NCBI GenBank assembly: GCA_016779995.1
Contig: JADHMO010000002.1
Span: forward strand, 173,558 to 237,557
DNA from: Flavobacteriales bacterium
GTDB lineage: Bacteria; Bacteroidota; Bacteroidia; Flavobacteriales; UBA7312
Direction of reading: 5' to 3'
Length of the DNA: 64,000 bases
The notes under the pieces are model-generated. The model was not told the DNA's origin. It worked only from the letters and a program-made list of their open reading frames with translations, and searched no databases. Below, piece by piece: positions 7,156 through 15,938 of this stretch (positions are counted from its first letter, which is position 1; each line of letters opens with the position of its first letter). The position numbers and the translations under genes were made by a program.

Positions 7156-8354
7156 AAATAGCGTTTGACCAACTGCCTAGCTGGTATAAGACTAGCTACA
7201 CAGCCAATTCCAAAGACTGTTATAAGCACTAATAATATATCTAAAGATTCTATAACAACAGGATAACTATCGACTACAAAAGAGCCATTTCCCATTTTTA
7301 TTAGTCCGAACTGAATTTGTAGCCAAGCGATGAAAATACCCAATATTAAACCTGTAATTGCCCCAACAGCAGTCGTTAAAAGCCCTTCAAAGAAAAAGAT
7401 ACGCTTAACCAGTTGAGGCGATGCACCAAGGTGAAAAAGCAGTTTTATATCGTTCTTCTTTTCTATCATTAGCATTGTTAAAGCTCCGATAATATTAAAG
7501 GTCGCTATGATGAGAATAAAGCTCAAAATGATAAATACCGCTAATTTTTCAGAGTTTAATATCTTGTATAAAAAAGCATGTTGCTGGTATTTACTCTTAA
7601 CGCTAAACGACTCGCCTAATATATCTTGTAAATCGGTCTGTATCGTGGATATATCGGCATCAGTACAGCGTATTTCTAAAGAGGAAGAAGACAAGCTATC
7701 TCTATTTAGCACTTCTCTAACAAAAGCAATATTGGTTAATACGTATTCAGCATCAAAATCGGATTGTATAGCAAAAACGCCTACTGGCAGAATACTTTTT
7801 TGAATGAAGGAGTTTTCTGGTCTTAACAAGTTCTTCTTTTCTCGGTCTGGTATATACACTTGCAGTTGGTCGAATATATTTCCAATGTTCATAGAAAGGT
7901 AATAGGCCACCCCTTGACCCACCACTGCCGTATGTTGAGCTGAATAAATGTCTAAATAATCGCCTGCAATGAGCATACTATCCACAGCATTAATGGCTTT
8001 GAAATTAGCATCAACTCCTTTAAGAGTAGCGATGTATTCTTTGTCTTGATAACGTAACAAGACCTTTTCTTCCAACACTTCAGAATATAAGATAGCCTTA
8101 TCGTCGAGGTAATTTTTAGCCTCTTGAAAGTCCGACACTTTGCCATCAAGAACACTCACTTTGATGGGTGGGTCAAAAGAATTGTATAGTGACAAAATAA
8201 GTTTTTCAAAACCGTTGAATACCGAAAGTACTAAAATCAAAGCAGCAGTACCTATGCCCACGCCAATCATAGAGGCTAAGCTCACATAATGAACGACATT
8301 TTTGGACTTTTTGGAGAACAAATAACGCTTAGCGATATAAAAGGCGACTTTCAA
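7152..8354 (-). CDS. LolC/LolE-type FtsX-like ABC permease
   Basis: 400-residue inner-membrane protein, probably the permease of a lipoprotein-releasing (Lol) complex. The N-terminus (AKRYLFSKKSKNVVHYVSLASMIGVGIGTAALILVLSVFNGFE in pattern) is characteristic of LolC/LolE. A periplasmic domain (about 50-265) is followed by three TM helices of the FtsX core near 272-295, 320-345 and 365-390. No LolD ATPase gene is adjacent. Co-directional with rbfA, which lies 2 nt upstream, so the two share a transcript. Confidence 0.85.
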   Translation of the reverse strand: MKVAFYIAKRYLFSKKSKNVVHYVSLASMIGVGIGTAALILVLSVFNGFEKLILSLYNSFDPPIKVSVLDGKVSDFQEAKNYLDDKAILYSEVLEEKVLLRYQDKEYIATLKGVDANFKAINAVDSMLIAGDYLDIYSAQHTAVVGQGVAYYLSMNIGNIFDQLQVYIPDREKKNLLRPENSFIQKSILPVGVFAIQSDFDAEYVLTNIAFVREVLNRDSLSSSSLEIRCTDADISTIQTDLQDILGESFSVKSKYQQHAFLYKILNSEKLAVFIILSFILIIATFNIIGALTMLMIEKKNDIKLLFHLGASPQLVKRIFFFEGLLTTAVGAITGLILGIFIAWLQIQFGLIKMGNGSFVVDSYPVVIESLDILLVLITVFGIGCVASLIPARQLVKRYF

Positions 8355-8356
8355 TC

Positions 8357-8692
8357 TTACTTTAATAAATCTTCTATCTGTTGGGAGTAATCGACAGAAT
8401 CGTCAAGAAAAAACTTCAGTTCGGGTACTTTACGCATTTGGTTACGTATGCGCTCCCCTAATTTTTTGCGGATAGCATAAGATTGCTGATTCATTTTAGC
8501 CAATAATGCCTCTTTATCTTCTGTACCAAAAACACTAATATATACTCTAGCGATTGATAAATCTGGAGAAATTCTAACCACCGTAACGGACACTAAAGAA
8601 GTGCCAATTAAGTCTCGTCCTTTAAGTTGTAATATTTCTGACAAATCCTTCAACAACTGCCTAGAAACTTTCTTCTGTCTTGTACTTTCCAT
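8357..8692 (-). CDS. rbfA: 30S ribosome-binding factor A
   Basis: Small KH-fold factor needed for late 16S rRNA processing and cold adaptation of the 30S subunit. 111 residues, within the family norm. Recognisable: STRQKKVSRQLLKDLSEIL at the N-terminus, then ARVYISVFG and the VPELKFFLDDSVDYSQQIEDLL ending (positions about 87-109). A -7 promoter box lies 4 nt before its ATG. It is first in a two-gene unit with the LolE-like permease. Confidence 0.93.
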   Translation of the reverse strand: MESTRQKKVSRQLLKDLSEILQLKGRDLIGTSLVSVTVVRISPDLSIARVYISVFGTEDKEALLAKMNQQSYAIRKKLGERIRNQMRKVPELKFFLDDSVDYSQQIEDLLK

Positions 8693-8696
8693 AGAA

Positions 8697-8704
8697 CAAA
8701 GATA
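8697..8704 (-). promoter_or_regulatory. -7 box of rbfA
   Basis: Reads TATCTTTG on the minus strand, a perfect TAnnTTTG, and ends 4 nt before the rbfA start codon. A leaderless or nearly leaderless rbfA mRNA is predicted. Confidence 0.65.
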
Positions 8705-8736
8705 AATTTTTAGAACCTTAAAAAGAGCAATTTAAA

Positions 8737-8744
8737 TACATTTG
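8737..8744 (+). promoter_or_regulatory. -7 box of the MsbA-like exporter gene
   Basis: TACATTTG fits TAnnTTTG and ends 4 nt before the ATG at 8749. With the rbfA box it makes a compact divergent promoter pair in a 56-bp gap. Confidence 0.65.
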
Positions 8745-8748
8745 CACT

Positions 8749-10566
8749 ATGAGAGATTTTTTAAGGGTACTACGTTTTGCTAAACCTTACTGGATACATG
8801 CTTTATTTAATATTGCCTTTAATATCCTTACGGTGATCTTTTCCTTGGTTTCAATAACGATGATTATTCCTTTCTTAGGCTTATTATTTGGTACTCAAGA
8901 AAAGGTTTATCAAGCACCGCCTTTAACCTTTAGCACAACATCTATTACAGAAAATTTCTACTTTCAAATTACACAAATCATAGAAACACGAGGGCAAATT
9001 GACGCCTTACTTTTTATATGTGGTCTGGTGCTTATCATGTTTTTATTTAGAAATCTGTTCCGATACTTAGCCTTATTTTTCCTTACGCCCATACGCAATG
9101 GTGTAGTGAGAGATATGAGAAATGCTTTGCACAAAAAGGTACTCCATTTGCCCCTTGGCTATTATACTGAAAAGAGAAAAGGCGACATCATTGCACGTAT
9201 GACTACAGACCTCGTGGAGATAGAATGGTCCATTATGAGTTCTTTAGAAATGATTTTCAAAGACCCGCTTAACATCATCATATTCTTAGCCAGTTTAGTT
9301 TTTATTAGTCCTGAGCTAACCGTCTTTGTTATTGTCTTATTTCCTATTGCTGGATTTCTCATTGCTCGTATTGGTAAAAGTCTTAAAAAATCATCTGAGG
9401 AAGGGCAAAGTAAGATGGGAGAAATATTGTCAAATATTGAAGAAAACATTGGTGGATTACGTATCATAAAAGCCTTCAGGGCTGAACATATCATACAATC
9501 CCAATTTGAAAAAAATAGCGATGACTATCGTAAAACTATGACTAAGCTTTTACGCAAAAAAGATTTATCATCTCCTATGAGTGAATTTTTGAGTACAATA
9601 GTACTTGTTTGCGTAATGTGGTTTGGTGGTCAGTTGGTTTTGGGCAGCGAAAATAGTCTATCGCCCGAGGCATTTATTGGTTACATCGCTATATTTTCTC
9701 AAATCATACCCCCTGCCAAATCCTTTACTACGGCTTTTTACTATCTGCAAAAAGGAAGTGCTTCATCTCTAAGGGTAATGGATATTTTAGAAACGGAAAA
9801 CAGCATTAAAGACCCTAAGGTTGCTAAAGGTAAAGGCTTTAGTCAGCAGTTGAGTTTTAAAAATGTTAGCTTTCAGTACGACACTCAAGCCGTTTTGAAA
9901 AACATCAGTTTCGACATAAAGGTAGGGCAAACCATTGCTTTAGTAGGAGAATCTGGAAGTGGTAAATCTACTATTGCCGATTTATTGGCTCGTTTTTACG
10001 ATATTGAAAAGGGAGAAATTACTATTGACGGTATCAATATTAAAGACTTCAAACTTGCTGATTTGAGAGGACTGATGGGTATTGTTTCTCAAGACTCTAT
10101 ACTATTCAATGACAGTGTATTTAATAACATCACTTTAGGCCAAGAAGACGCCAATATGGACGATGTTATTGCCGCTGCCAAAGCCGCCAACGCTCACGAT
10201 TTTGTGATGGAGATGGCTAAAGGCTATGACAGTAATGTTGGCGAGGGAGGTAGTAAATTGTCTGGTGGACAAAAGCAACGTCTAAGTATTGCCAGAGCTA
10301 TTTATAAAAACCCTCCAATACTCATACTAGATGAGGCCACCTCATCACTAGACACCCAGTCTGAAAAATTGGTACAAGAAGCCTTGGGGCAACTCATGAA
10401 AAACAGAACCTCTTTAGTCATTGCCCACCGACTTTCTACCATTCAAAATGCCGATAATATATTGGTAATGAAAGAAGGGCAAATTGTTGAGCAAGGAAGC
10501 AACCAAGAGCTTATGCAACAAGAAGGGCTTTACAAGCGTTTACAAGACTATCAAACCTTGTCTTAA
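8749..10566 (+). CDS. MsbA-like ABC exporter (membrane domain fused to ATPase)
   Basis: 605-residue half-transporter, probably a lipid or multidrug flippase acting as a dimer in the inner membrane. Six TM helices in residues 1-325 (type I ABC exporter fold), including the NGVVRDMRNALHKKVLHLPL coupling region. The ATPase domain at about 360-600 has Walker A GESGSGKST (near 399-407), Q-loop SQDSILFND, signature LSGGQKQR, Walker B ILILDEATSSLD and the H-loop AHRLST. The length and single-gene form fit MsbA, the lipid A flippase, but the substrate cannot be read from sequence. Confidence 0.88.
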   Translation: MRDFLRVLRFAKPYWIHALFNIAFNILTVIFSLVSITMIIPFLGLLFGTQEKVYQAPPLTFSTTSITENFYFQITQIIETRGQIDALLFICGLVLIMFLFRNLFRYLALFFLTPIRNGVVRDMRNALHKKVLHLPLGYYTEKRKGDIIARMTTDLVEIEWSIMSSLEMIFKDPLNIIIFLASLVFISPELTVFVIVLFPIAGFLIARIGKSLKKSSEEGQSKMGEILSNIEENIGGLRIIKAFRAEHIIQSQFEKNSDDYRKTMTKLLRKKDLSSPMSEFLSTIVLVCVMWFGGQLVLGSENSLSPEAFIGYIAIFSQIIPPAKSFTTAFYYLQKGSASSLRVMDILETENSIKDPKVAKGKGFSQQLSFKNVSFQYDTQAVLKNISFDIKVGQTIALVGESGSGKSTIADLLARFYDIEKGEITIDGINIKDFKLADLRGLMGIVSQDSILFNDSVFNNITLGQEDANMDDVIAAAKAANAHDFVMEMAKGYDSNVGEGGSKLSGGQKQRLSIARAIYKNPPILILDEATSSLDTQSEKLVQEALGQLMKNRTSLVIAHRLSTIQNADNILVMKEGQIVEQGSNQELMQQEGLYKRLQDYQTLS

Positions 10567-10584
10567 TTTGTTCACTTTTCTTAT

Positions 10585-10592
10585 TATCTTTG
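10585..10592 (+). promoter_or_regulatory. -7 box of the PNGase F-like gene
   Basis: TATCTTTG, perfect TAnnTTTG, 27 nt before the chosen start at 10620. It supports that start, because the earlier in-frame ATG at 10590 lies inside the box. Confidence 0.6.
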
Positions 10593-10619
10593 GGGTTCAA
10601 AACCTTACCTAAAAGAGAA

Positions 10620-12848
10620 ATGATACGATTATTTTTTATCCTTTGCCTAAGTGTTAGCATCGCTTTTGCAGACAGTGGCGACACGACTACAGTTCAAGTT
10701 CATGATAATGTCGATATGACTTGGTATGGCCATTATAAAAAATGGGGTGAATTCCCAACAGAGGGTTCGTTCCGAAAAGTGTTGATGCACTTCGATATGG
10801 GTTGTGCCTCATCAGGATGTAGCGGTTGGGATTATGACGTACATATCCTTCTTAGAAACAGAACTAATAAACTAGACTCTAACCTTGTTTTAGCCCCTAG
10901 CTATAGCTTAGATGGTTCTAGTCCAGACTCCATACAATTCAGCTACAGCCCCACTTATGTAAGTGCTTGGGATAGCAATAATGGAGATACGGCTATCGCC
11001 AATGACACGCTAGTATTGGTATGGTATCAAGATGCCAATGACCCTTTTTTAGCGACTGACACTCAATACGTCTATGCTGCCAATTACTACAACATGACTT
11101 ATGATAGTGCTGGAGCAGTTATTGATTCCGTATGGGTAGCTGCCGATACCACTTTGTATTTGAGCAATACCGACACCTACAACGTCTATGAAATTATAGA
11201 AGATTTTGAGCTCGGTAGAGCCATTACTCCTTATGGCACCTATATGAACCCCGCCAATGGCAGTTATGGTACCAATGGATACGATGAAAATTGGAAACAC
11301 CGTTTCACCTACGATGTGACAGACTTCCAACACCTACTCAAAGATTCTGTTGAAATTGATGCTTTTTATTCGGGTTGGAGTAGTGGTTTTAGTGTCACTC
11401 TCAACTTTGAATTCATTGAGGGAACACCCCCAAGAATGCCGATAAGTCTAAGCAACGTATATAAAAATGGAGCTGCGGGCTATGGCTATACTAACTCAGC
11501 CAATTTTGAAAGCCAACAAATGCCTGAAGTCAAAGTCGCTACTTCTCAATATGCCTCTAACTTTAAATTGCAATTCGTGCCATCAGGTCACGGACAAGCA
11601 GGTGAATTTACTCCTAACGTCAGTTATACTGCTAAAGTAAACGGTTCGGTAGTAGGTGGAGAAACCATCTGGAAAGACGATTGTGGTTTCAATGCCATTT
11701 GGCCACAAGGGGGTACTTGGATTTTTGACCGTGCCAATTGGTGCCCAGGGGAAGCAGTACCCATCTACAACCACGAGATAACACCTTATGTCACTGCTGG
11801 TGATTCCGCTCTAGTGGATATTAACTTCAGCAGCTACAACCCTAATGGAGATGCTTCGTACTCCTGTGCCATTCATTTCTTCCAATACAAAGAACCCAAC
11901 TTCGAATTAGATGCTGAAATCATAGATATTATTAGCCCTTCCTTAAAGGACCAATACTCTAGACTAAATCCTATTTGTTCGAATCCTGTCATAAAAATTA
12001 GGAATTCTGGTACTCAAGAATTAACCGCATTGACTATTGAATATGGTGTTAAGGGTGGGACTATGCAAACACAACAATGGACGGGCAACCTCAAATTCAT
12101 GCAAGAAGAAGAAGTTACCCTAGGTGAAATGATTAACGATGGCAGCCAAAATACCTTTGAGGTAACAGTATCTAATCCAAATGGAACTACTGATATGCAT
12201 AGCGATAACGACTTCATGTCATCTGATTTTGAGGACGTTCCTGTTTACAAAAATCAATTTTTGGTGCGTTTGAAGACGAATAACTATGGCAGTCAAAATT
12301 CATGGAAAATAGAAAATAGCCAAGGTGAAACGGTGTACTCTAATGGCAACTTTGCTAGTAATACACTAAACACCGATACTGTAATTTTAGGCAATGGCTG
12401 TTTCACTTTCACTCTTGAAGATACGGGCGGTGATGGCTTAGACTTTTGGTATTGGGACAATGTGGGTCAGCCAGATGGAACAGGCTACATCAACTTCATG
12501 TATTACGATACCATTTCTATTTTCAAAACCTTCCACAAAGATTTTGGCTCTCGAATTGTGCATTCTTTTAGAGTACAAAACGCCACTTCTATAGATGAGC
12601 AATCTTTGGATAAATTTGAAGTGTACCCTACACAAACCAATGGGCTAGTGCATATAAAATCGACAGCAAGTAATGACGAGAAAAACTTGCAACTGTTCGA
12701 TGTTAAAGGTCAATTACTACTACAAAAACAATGGTTTGAGGCAGAAACAGATATTGATTTAAGCACCTTTTCCGAAGGTATTTACTTCATCAAATTCAAG
12801 ACTGACAACTCTTTGCAAACGGAAAAAATTATATTTAGCAATTATTAA
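10620..12848 (+). CDS. T9SS-secreted peptide-N-glycosidase F-related protein
   Basis: 742 residues. Signal peptide at 1-18 (MIRLFFILCLSVSIAFA). The mature N-terminus resembles the PNGase F N-terminal domain: WYGHYKKWGEFP, then KVLMHFDMGCASSGCSGWDY, where paired Cys and Trp-Asp-Tyr are typical. A second beta-domain follows (about 240-430), then a CARDB-like region (about 440-540) and a T9SS type A sorting domain in the last 75 residues (FEVYPTQTNG, LQLFDVKGQ, FSEGIYFIKF). It is predicted to be exported and surface-bound or released. Whether it removes N-glycans is uncertain, as the catalytic residues cannot be assigned with confidence by eye. Confidence 0.85.
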   Translation: MIRLFFILCLSVSIAFADSGDTTTVQVHDNVDMTWYGHYKKWGEFPTEGSFRKVLMHFDMGCASSGCSGWDYDVHILLRNRTNKLDSNLVLAPSYSLDGSSPDSIQFSYSPTYVSAWDSNNGDTAIANDTLVLVWYQDANDPFLATDTQYVYAANYYNMTYDSAGAVIDSVWVAADTTLYLSNTDTYNVYEIIEDFELGRAITPYGTYMNPANGSYGTNGYDENWKHRFTYDVTDFQHLLKDSVEIDAFYSGWSSGFSVTLNFEFIEGTPPRMPISLSNVYKNGAAGYGYTNSANFESQQMPEVKVATSQYASNFKLQFVPSGHGQAGEFTPNVSYTAKVNGSVVGGETIWKDDCGFNAIWPQGGTWIFDRANWCPGEAVPIYNHEITPYVTAGDSALVDINFSSYNPNGDASYSCAIHFFQYKEPNFELDAEIIDIISPSLKDQYSRLNPICSNPVIKIRNSGTQELTALTIEYGVKGGTMQTQQWTGNLKFMQEEEVTLGEMINDGSQNTFEVTVSNPNGTTDMHSDNDFMSSDFEDVPVYKNQFLVRLKTNNYGSQNSWKIENSQGETVYSNGNFASNTLNTDTVILGNGCFTFTLEDTGGDGLDFWYWDNVGQPDGTGYINFMYYDTISIFKTFHKDFGSRIVHSFRVQNATSIDEQSLDKFEVYPTQTNGLVHIKSTASNDEKNLQLFDVKGQLLLQKQWFEAETDIDLSTFSEGIYFIKFKTDNSLQTEKIIFSNY

Positions 12849-12870
12849 ATTTTTCATTTGTCTTTTTTGA

Positions 12871-12878
12871 TATTTTTG
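12871..12878 (+). promoter_or_regulatory. -7 box of ispG
   Basis: TATTTTTG fits TAnnTTTG and ends 5 nt before the ispG ATG at 12884, again implying almost no 5' leader. Confidence 0.6.
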
Positions 12879-12883
12879 TTTCG

Positions 12884-14821
12884 ATGAGTAAACCTTCCTA
12901 TTGCAATAGTTTAGTAGAATATTCCCGTTTTCGTACCAGAGAAGTTATGGTAGGTAAAGTAGGTGTTGGTGGAGATAACCCCATACGTGTACAATCCATG
13001 ACTACTACAGATACGATGGATACACAAGCCACTGTAGAACAAAGTATCCGTATGATAGAGGCGGGTTGTGAAATTGTACGTATCACCGCGCCGAGCAAGA
13101 AAGATGCCGAAAACCTACAAAACATAAAAGACGAATTGAGGGCAAGAGGTTACGATACCCCTTTGGTTGCCGATATACACTTCACACCCAATGCTGCCGA
13201 AATAGCTGCACGTATAGTAGAAAAAGTAAGGGTAAACCCAGGCAACTATGCCGATAAGAAAAAGTTTGAAGAAATAGAATATACCGACGATACCTACCAA
13301 CAAGAATTGGAACGTATCAAAGAACGCTTTGTGCCCTTAGTACGTATCTGCAAAGAAGAAGGTACTGCTATGCGAATAGGCACCAATCACGGTTCGCTGT
13401 CGGATAGAATACTCAGCCGTTATGGCGACACCCCTCTAGGTATGGTAGAATCCGCCCTAGAGTTTTTACGTATTTGTAGAGAAGAAGATTTTCACAACAT
13501 CATCTTGTCTATGAAAGCCAGTAATACCCAAGTGATGGTTCAAGCCTATCGTTTGCTCATTCAGAAGATGAAAGAAGACGGCATGAATTACCCTTTACAC
13601 TTGGGCGTAACAGAAGCTGGAGAAGGCGAAGACGGACGTATAAAATCTGCCGTAGGTATAGGCACACTCTTAGAAGATGGCATAGGCGATACTGTGAGGG
13701 TATCCCTCACTGAAGAACCCGAATACGAAATTCCCGTAGCTCGTGATTTGGTGGACCGTTACCAAGATAGAATAAAGCATCAAGCTATTGCTGAGGTAGA
13801 GCAAAACCCCATTGATAGCTACAACTACCAAAGAAGAAAAAGCAACTCCGTACTTAACATTGGCGACAAGCAAGTTCCTGTTGTGATGGCAGACTTTTCT
13901 TTGAAGAAAAACATTACCCCAGCCAGTTTCTTTGCTTTGGGTTATCGTTATTCGGTACCCACAGACAAGTGGAACATTGGCGATATGGCATGCGACTACG
14001 TCTTTTTAGGAGATGAAGAAATTGACTTTGACATACCAGGAACTTTAGGCCTCATTTACCATCACGATACTTGGCTCAAGCATAAAGATAAGGAAAGAGT
14101 CTATCCCTTTCTGACCAGTAAGAACTACCTTGAGGGCGGTGTTTTTTCTGAGCAGATGAATGTGGTTTACGCCTGTTTGGAAGACCTCAATAGCGAACTA
14201 ATTAGCCGACTCAAAGCAGACCCGACTGCCGTATTACTCATTGATACTTGGAATGCCCACGGTATGGCAGAGCAAAGGCGTTTGTTTATGGAATTGATGA
14301 ATGCCGATTGTCAAGTGCCCGTCATTATTGGTCGTGCTTACGGAGGACTTTCTGAAGAAAAATTACAACTGCACAGTGCCACCGATATGGGGGCTTTATT
14401 GTTAGACGGTCTAGGCGATGGTATATTTATTGCTGCTGAAAATTGTGGTAGCGACCAGAATATCAACCAAACCGCTTTTGGCATACTACAAGCCACACGA
14501 ACACGTATCTCAAAAACCGAATACATCTCTTGCCCTTCCTGTGGGCGTACCCTATTCGACCTACAAGAAACAACCGCCAAGATTAGAGCTAAGACCAACC
14601 ACCTCAAAGGGGTGAAAATTGGTATTATGGGTTGTATTGTTAACGGACCGGGAGAGATGGCAGATGCCGACTACGGCTATGTAGGCACAGGCGTAGGGAA
14701 AATAACACTCTACAAAGAAAGAGAAGTGGTGCAACGCAACATTCCAGAAGAACAAGCCGTAGATGCCCTCATAGACCTCATTAAATCTTATGGCGATTGG
14801 GTAGAGGCAAAAAGTGATTAA
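12884..14821 (+). CDS. ispG: 4-hydroxy-3-methylbut-2-enyl-diphosphate synthase (GcpE), long form
   Basis: Fe-S enzyme of the MEP isoprenoid pathway converting MEcPP to HMBPP. 645 residues. The TIM-barrel part (PIRVQSMTTTDTMDT, LVADIHFTPNAA, VRVNPGNYADKKKF, GTNHGSLS) is followed by a roughly 270-residue insert (about 270-535) and then the iron-sulfur domain with CPSCGR (Cys near 550 and 553), IMGCIVNGPGE (Cys near 584, Glu near 591) and a short C-terminus. The inserted domain is normal for Bacteroidota, Chlamydiae and plants, whereas E. coli IspG has 372 residues. The last 24 nt recur in degenerate form 3.1 kb downstream, flanking an accessory island. Confidence 0.95.
   Translation: MSKPSYCNSLVEYSRFRTREVMVGKVGVGGDNPIRVQSMTTTDTMDTQATVEQSIRMIEAGCEIVRITAPSKKDAENLQNIKDELRARGYDTPLVADIHFTPNAAEIAARIVEKVRVNPGNYADKKKFEEIEYTDDTYQQELERIKERFVPLVRICKEEGTAMRIGTNHGSLSDRILSRYGDTPLGMVESALEFLRICREEDFHNIILSMKASNTQVMVQAYRLLIQKMKEDGMNYPLHLGVTEAGEGEDGRIKSAVGIGTLLEDGIGDTVRVSLTEEPEYEIPVARDLVDRYQDRIKHQAIAEVEQNPIDSYNYQRRKSNSVLNIGDKQVPVVMADFSLKKNITPASFFALGYRYSVPTDKWNIGDMACDYVFLGDEEIDFDIPGTLGLIYHHDTWLKHKDKERVYPFLTSKNYLEGGVFSEQMNVVYACLEDLNSELISRLKADPTAVLLIDTWNAHGMAEQRRLFMELMNADCQVPVIIGRAYGGLSEEKLQLHSATDMGALLLDGLGDGIFIAAENCGSDQNINQTAFGILQATRTRISKTEYISCPSCGRTLFDLQETTAKIRAKTNHLKGVKIGIMGCIVNGPGEMADADYGYVGTGVGKITLYKEREVVQRNIPEEQAVDALIDLIKSYGDWVEAKSD
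14796..14819 (+). repeat. ispG 3'-end repeat, left copy
   Basis: The final 24 nt of ispG before the last base of its stop codon match 17899-17922 at 22 of 24 positions. The right copy, read in the matching frame, gives NWVEAKTD against DWVEAKSD here. The two copies bracket an AT-rich island with no housekeeping gene, as expected if DNA was inserted at the ispG 3' end. Confidence 0.7.
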
Positions 14822-14996
14822 AATTTTATAAATTTGTTTCACAACTTAAAGCCCAATGAACTATTTACCCTTTTATCCATTTCCACATATTTTATTTCGC
14901 TTTTGTATTGATAGACGTTCTATGTATCAAGGCAATAATTTAATGGCTATTGGCTTAGTCGAAAGGAGGAGTATATCTATTTGTTAGGTTTAATTT

Positions 14997-15845
14997 ATGC
15001 AAAACATGAGATGTATTTTTTGTAAACAAGATTCATCAAAATCAAAAAGTGTTGAACACATTATTCCTGAGTCAATGGGGAATAAAAGTCATGTTCTTGC
15101 AAAAGGGATTGTTTGTGATAAATGCAATAATTATTTCTCCATAAAAATTGAAAACAAAGTATTAGGCCTCGATTTCTTTAAAAGTTTAAGACATAGAAAT
15201 GGTATCGAATCTAAAAAAAGAAAAATCCCTGACGGAAAAGTTATCATACCAGCGACAAATAAACAAGCAACAATTAAACGGAAATTGCAAAATGATAAAA
15301 TTTCAAATGTCGTCACTTTAGATACGGAATCCTTTGATTTAATAAAAAATGGTGATACTAAAAAAATAATACTGGCTTTTGATAAAACACCTCCAGAAAA
15401 CAATCAAAATGTATCTCGATTGCTAGCAAAAATAGCTTTTGAGATGCTTGCCGCTAAAGCTGTAGACAATAAGGAATATATAGATTATCTAATAAATGAA
15501 AGTCAATTTGATTCGATAAGAAACTATGTGAGAAGTAATGCCAAAAATGAGAATTGGAATTATAGTGTTCGAAAAATATATGCGGAAAATGAAAAATTTT
15601 ATTTTCCTGATGGAAGAAGTGCGGATATGATTTTTGAATGCGATTTTCTAAATACTAACCAAAATGAGTGGTATTTTATAATTGCTTATAAGGGCTTCGA
15701 ATTTGTGATTAATCTTGGAGGTGAGTCAATTGATGGGTACAAACATTGGCTAAATGAAAATAACAACATAAGTCCACTTTATACCGAAGGGAAACACTTT
15801 GGTTCAAAATTGATTCCAAACTTTATAAAAAAAACGAAAAGCTAA
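14997..15845 (+). CDS. HNH endonuclease-like protein
   Basis: 282 residues. A Cys4 zinc-knuckle HNH start is visible: CIFC (Cys 6 and 9), SVEHIIPESMGN (His near 21), then CDKCNNYF (Cys 39 and 42, Asn 43-44). This is the HNH_5-type layout in which EHIIP supplies the catalytic His. The remaining 220 residues are Lys-rich, with no recognised domain. Such genes are often mobile or defence-associated nucleases. The GC content is visibly lower than ispG (28% in one sampled 60-nt line against 42%). It is the first gene of the island behind ispG. An alternative start is three codons later (MRCIFC). No close SD or -7 box is seen. Confidence 0.75.
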   Translation: MQNMRCIFCKQDSSKSKSVEHIIPESMGNKSHVLAKGIVCDKCNNYFSIKIENKVLGLDFFKSLRHRNGIESKKRKIPDGKVIIPATNKQATIKRKLQNDKISNVVTLDTESFDLIKNGDTKKIILAFDKTPPENNQNVSRLLAKIAFEMLAAKAVDNKEYIDYLINESQFDSIRNYVRSNAKNENWNYSVRKIYAENEKFYFPDGRSADMIFECDFLNTNQNEWYFIIAYKGFEFVINLGGESIDGYKHWLNENNNISPLYTEGKHFGSKLIPNFIKKTKS

Positions 15846-15907
15846 CAATATGTATAGTCCATAGCTACTCTGCGGGCACGTACCATACACAGACCGTTAG
15901 TGGCTAT
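15842..15907. repeat. Folded intergenic element between island genes (attC-like?)
   Basis: CTAAC (15842-15846) is matched by GTTAG (15896-15900). ATAGCTACT (15861-15869) pairs with AGTGGCTAT (15899-15907), with one G-T wobble. TGTATAG (15851-15857) nearly complements CCATACA. This 66-nt element fills the gap between the HNH and PIN genes. Its layout recalls integron attC recombination sites, but the core triplets fit the attC consensus only imperfectly. Confidence 0.4.
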
Positions 15908-15938
15908 TTATGAGAAACACCTTCAAAGTAAATAAACT

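Noticed and set aside
12884..14821. IspG as a fusion with a foreign domain
   Set aside because: The central insert is the known long form of IspG in Bacteroidota, Chlamydiae and plants.
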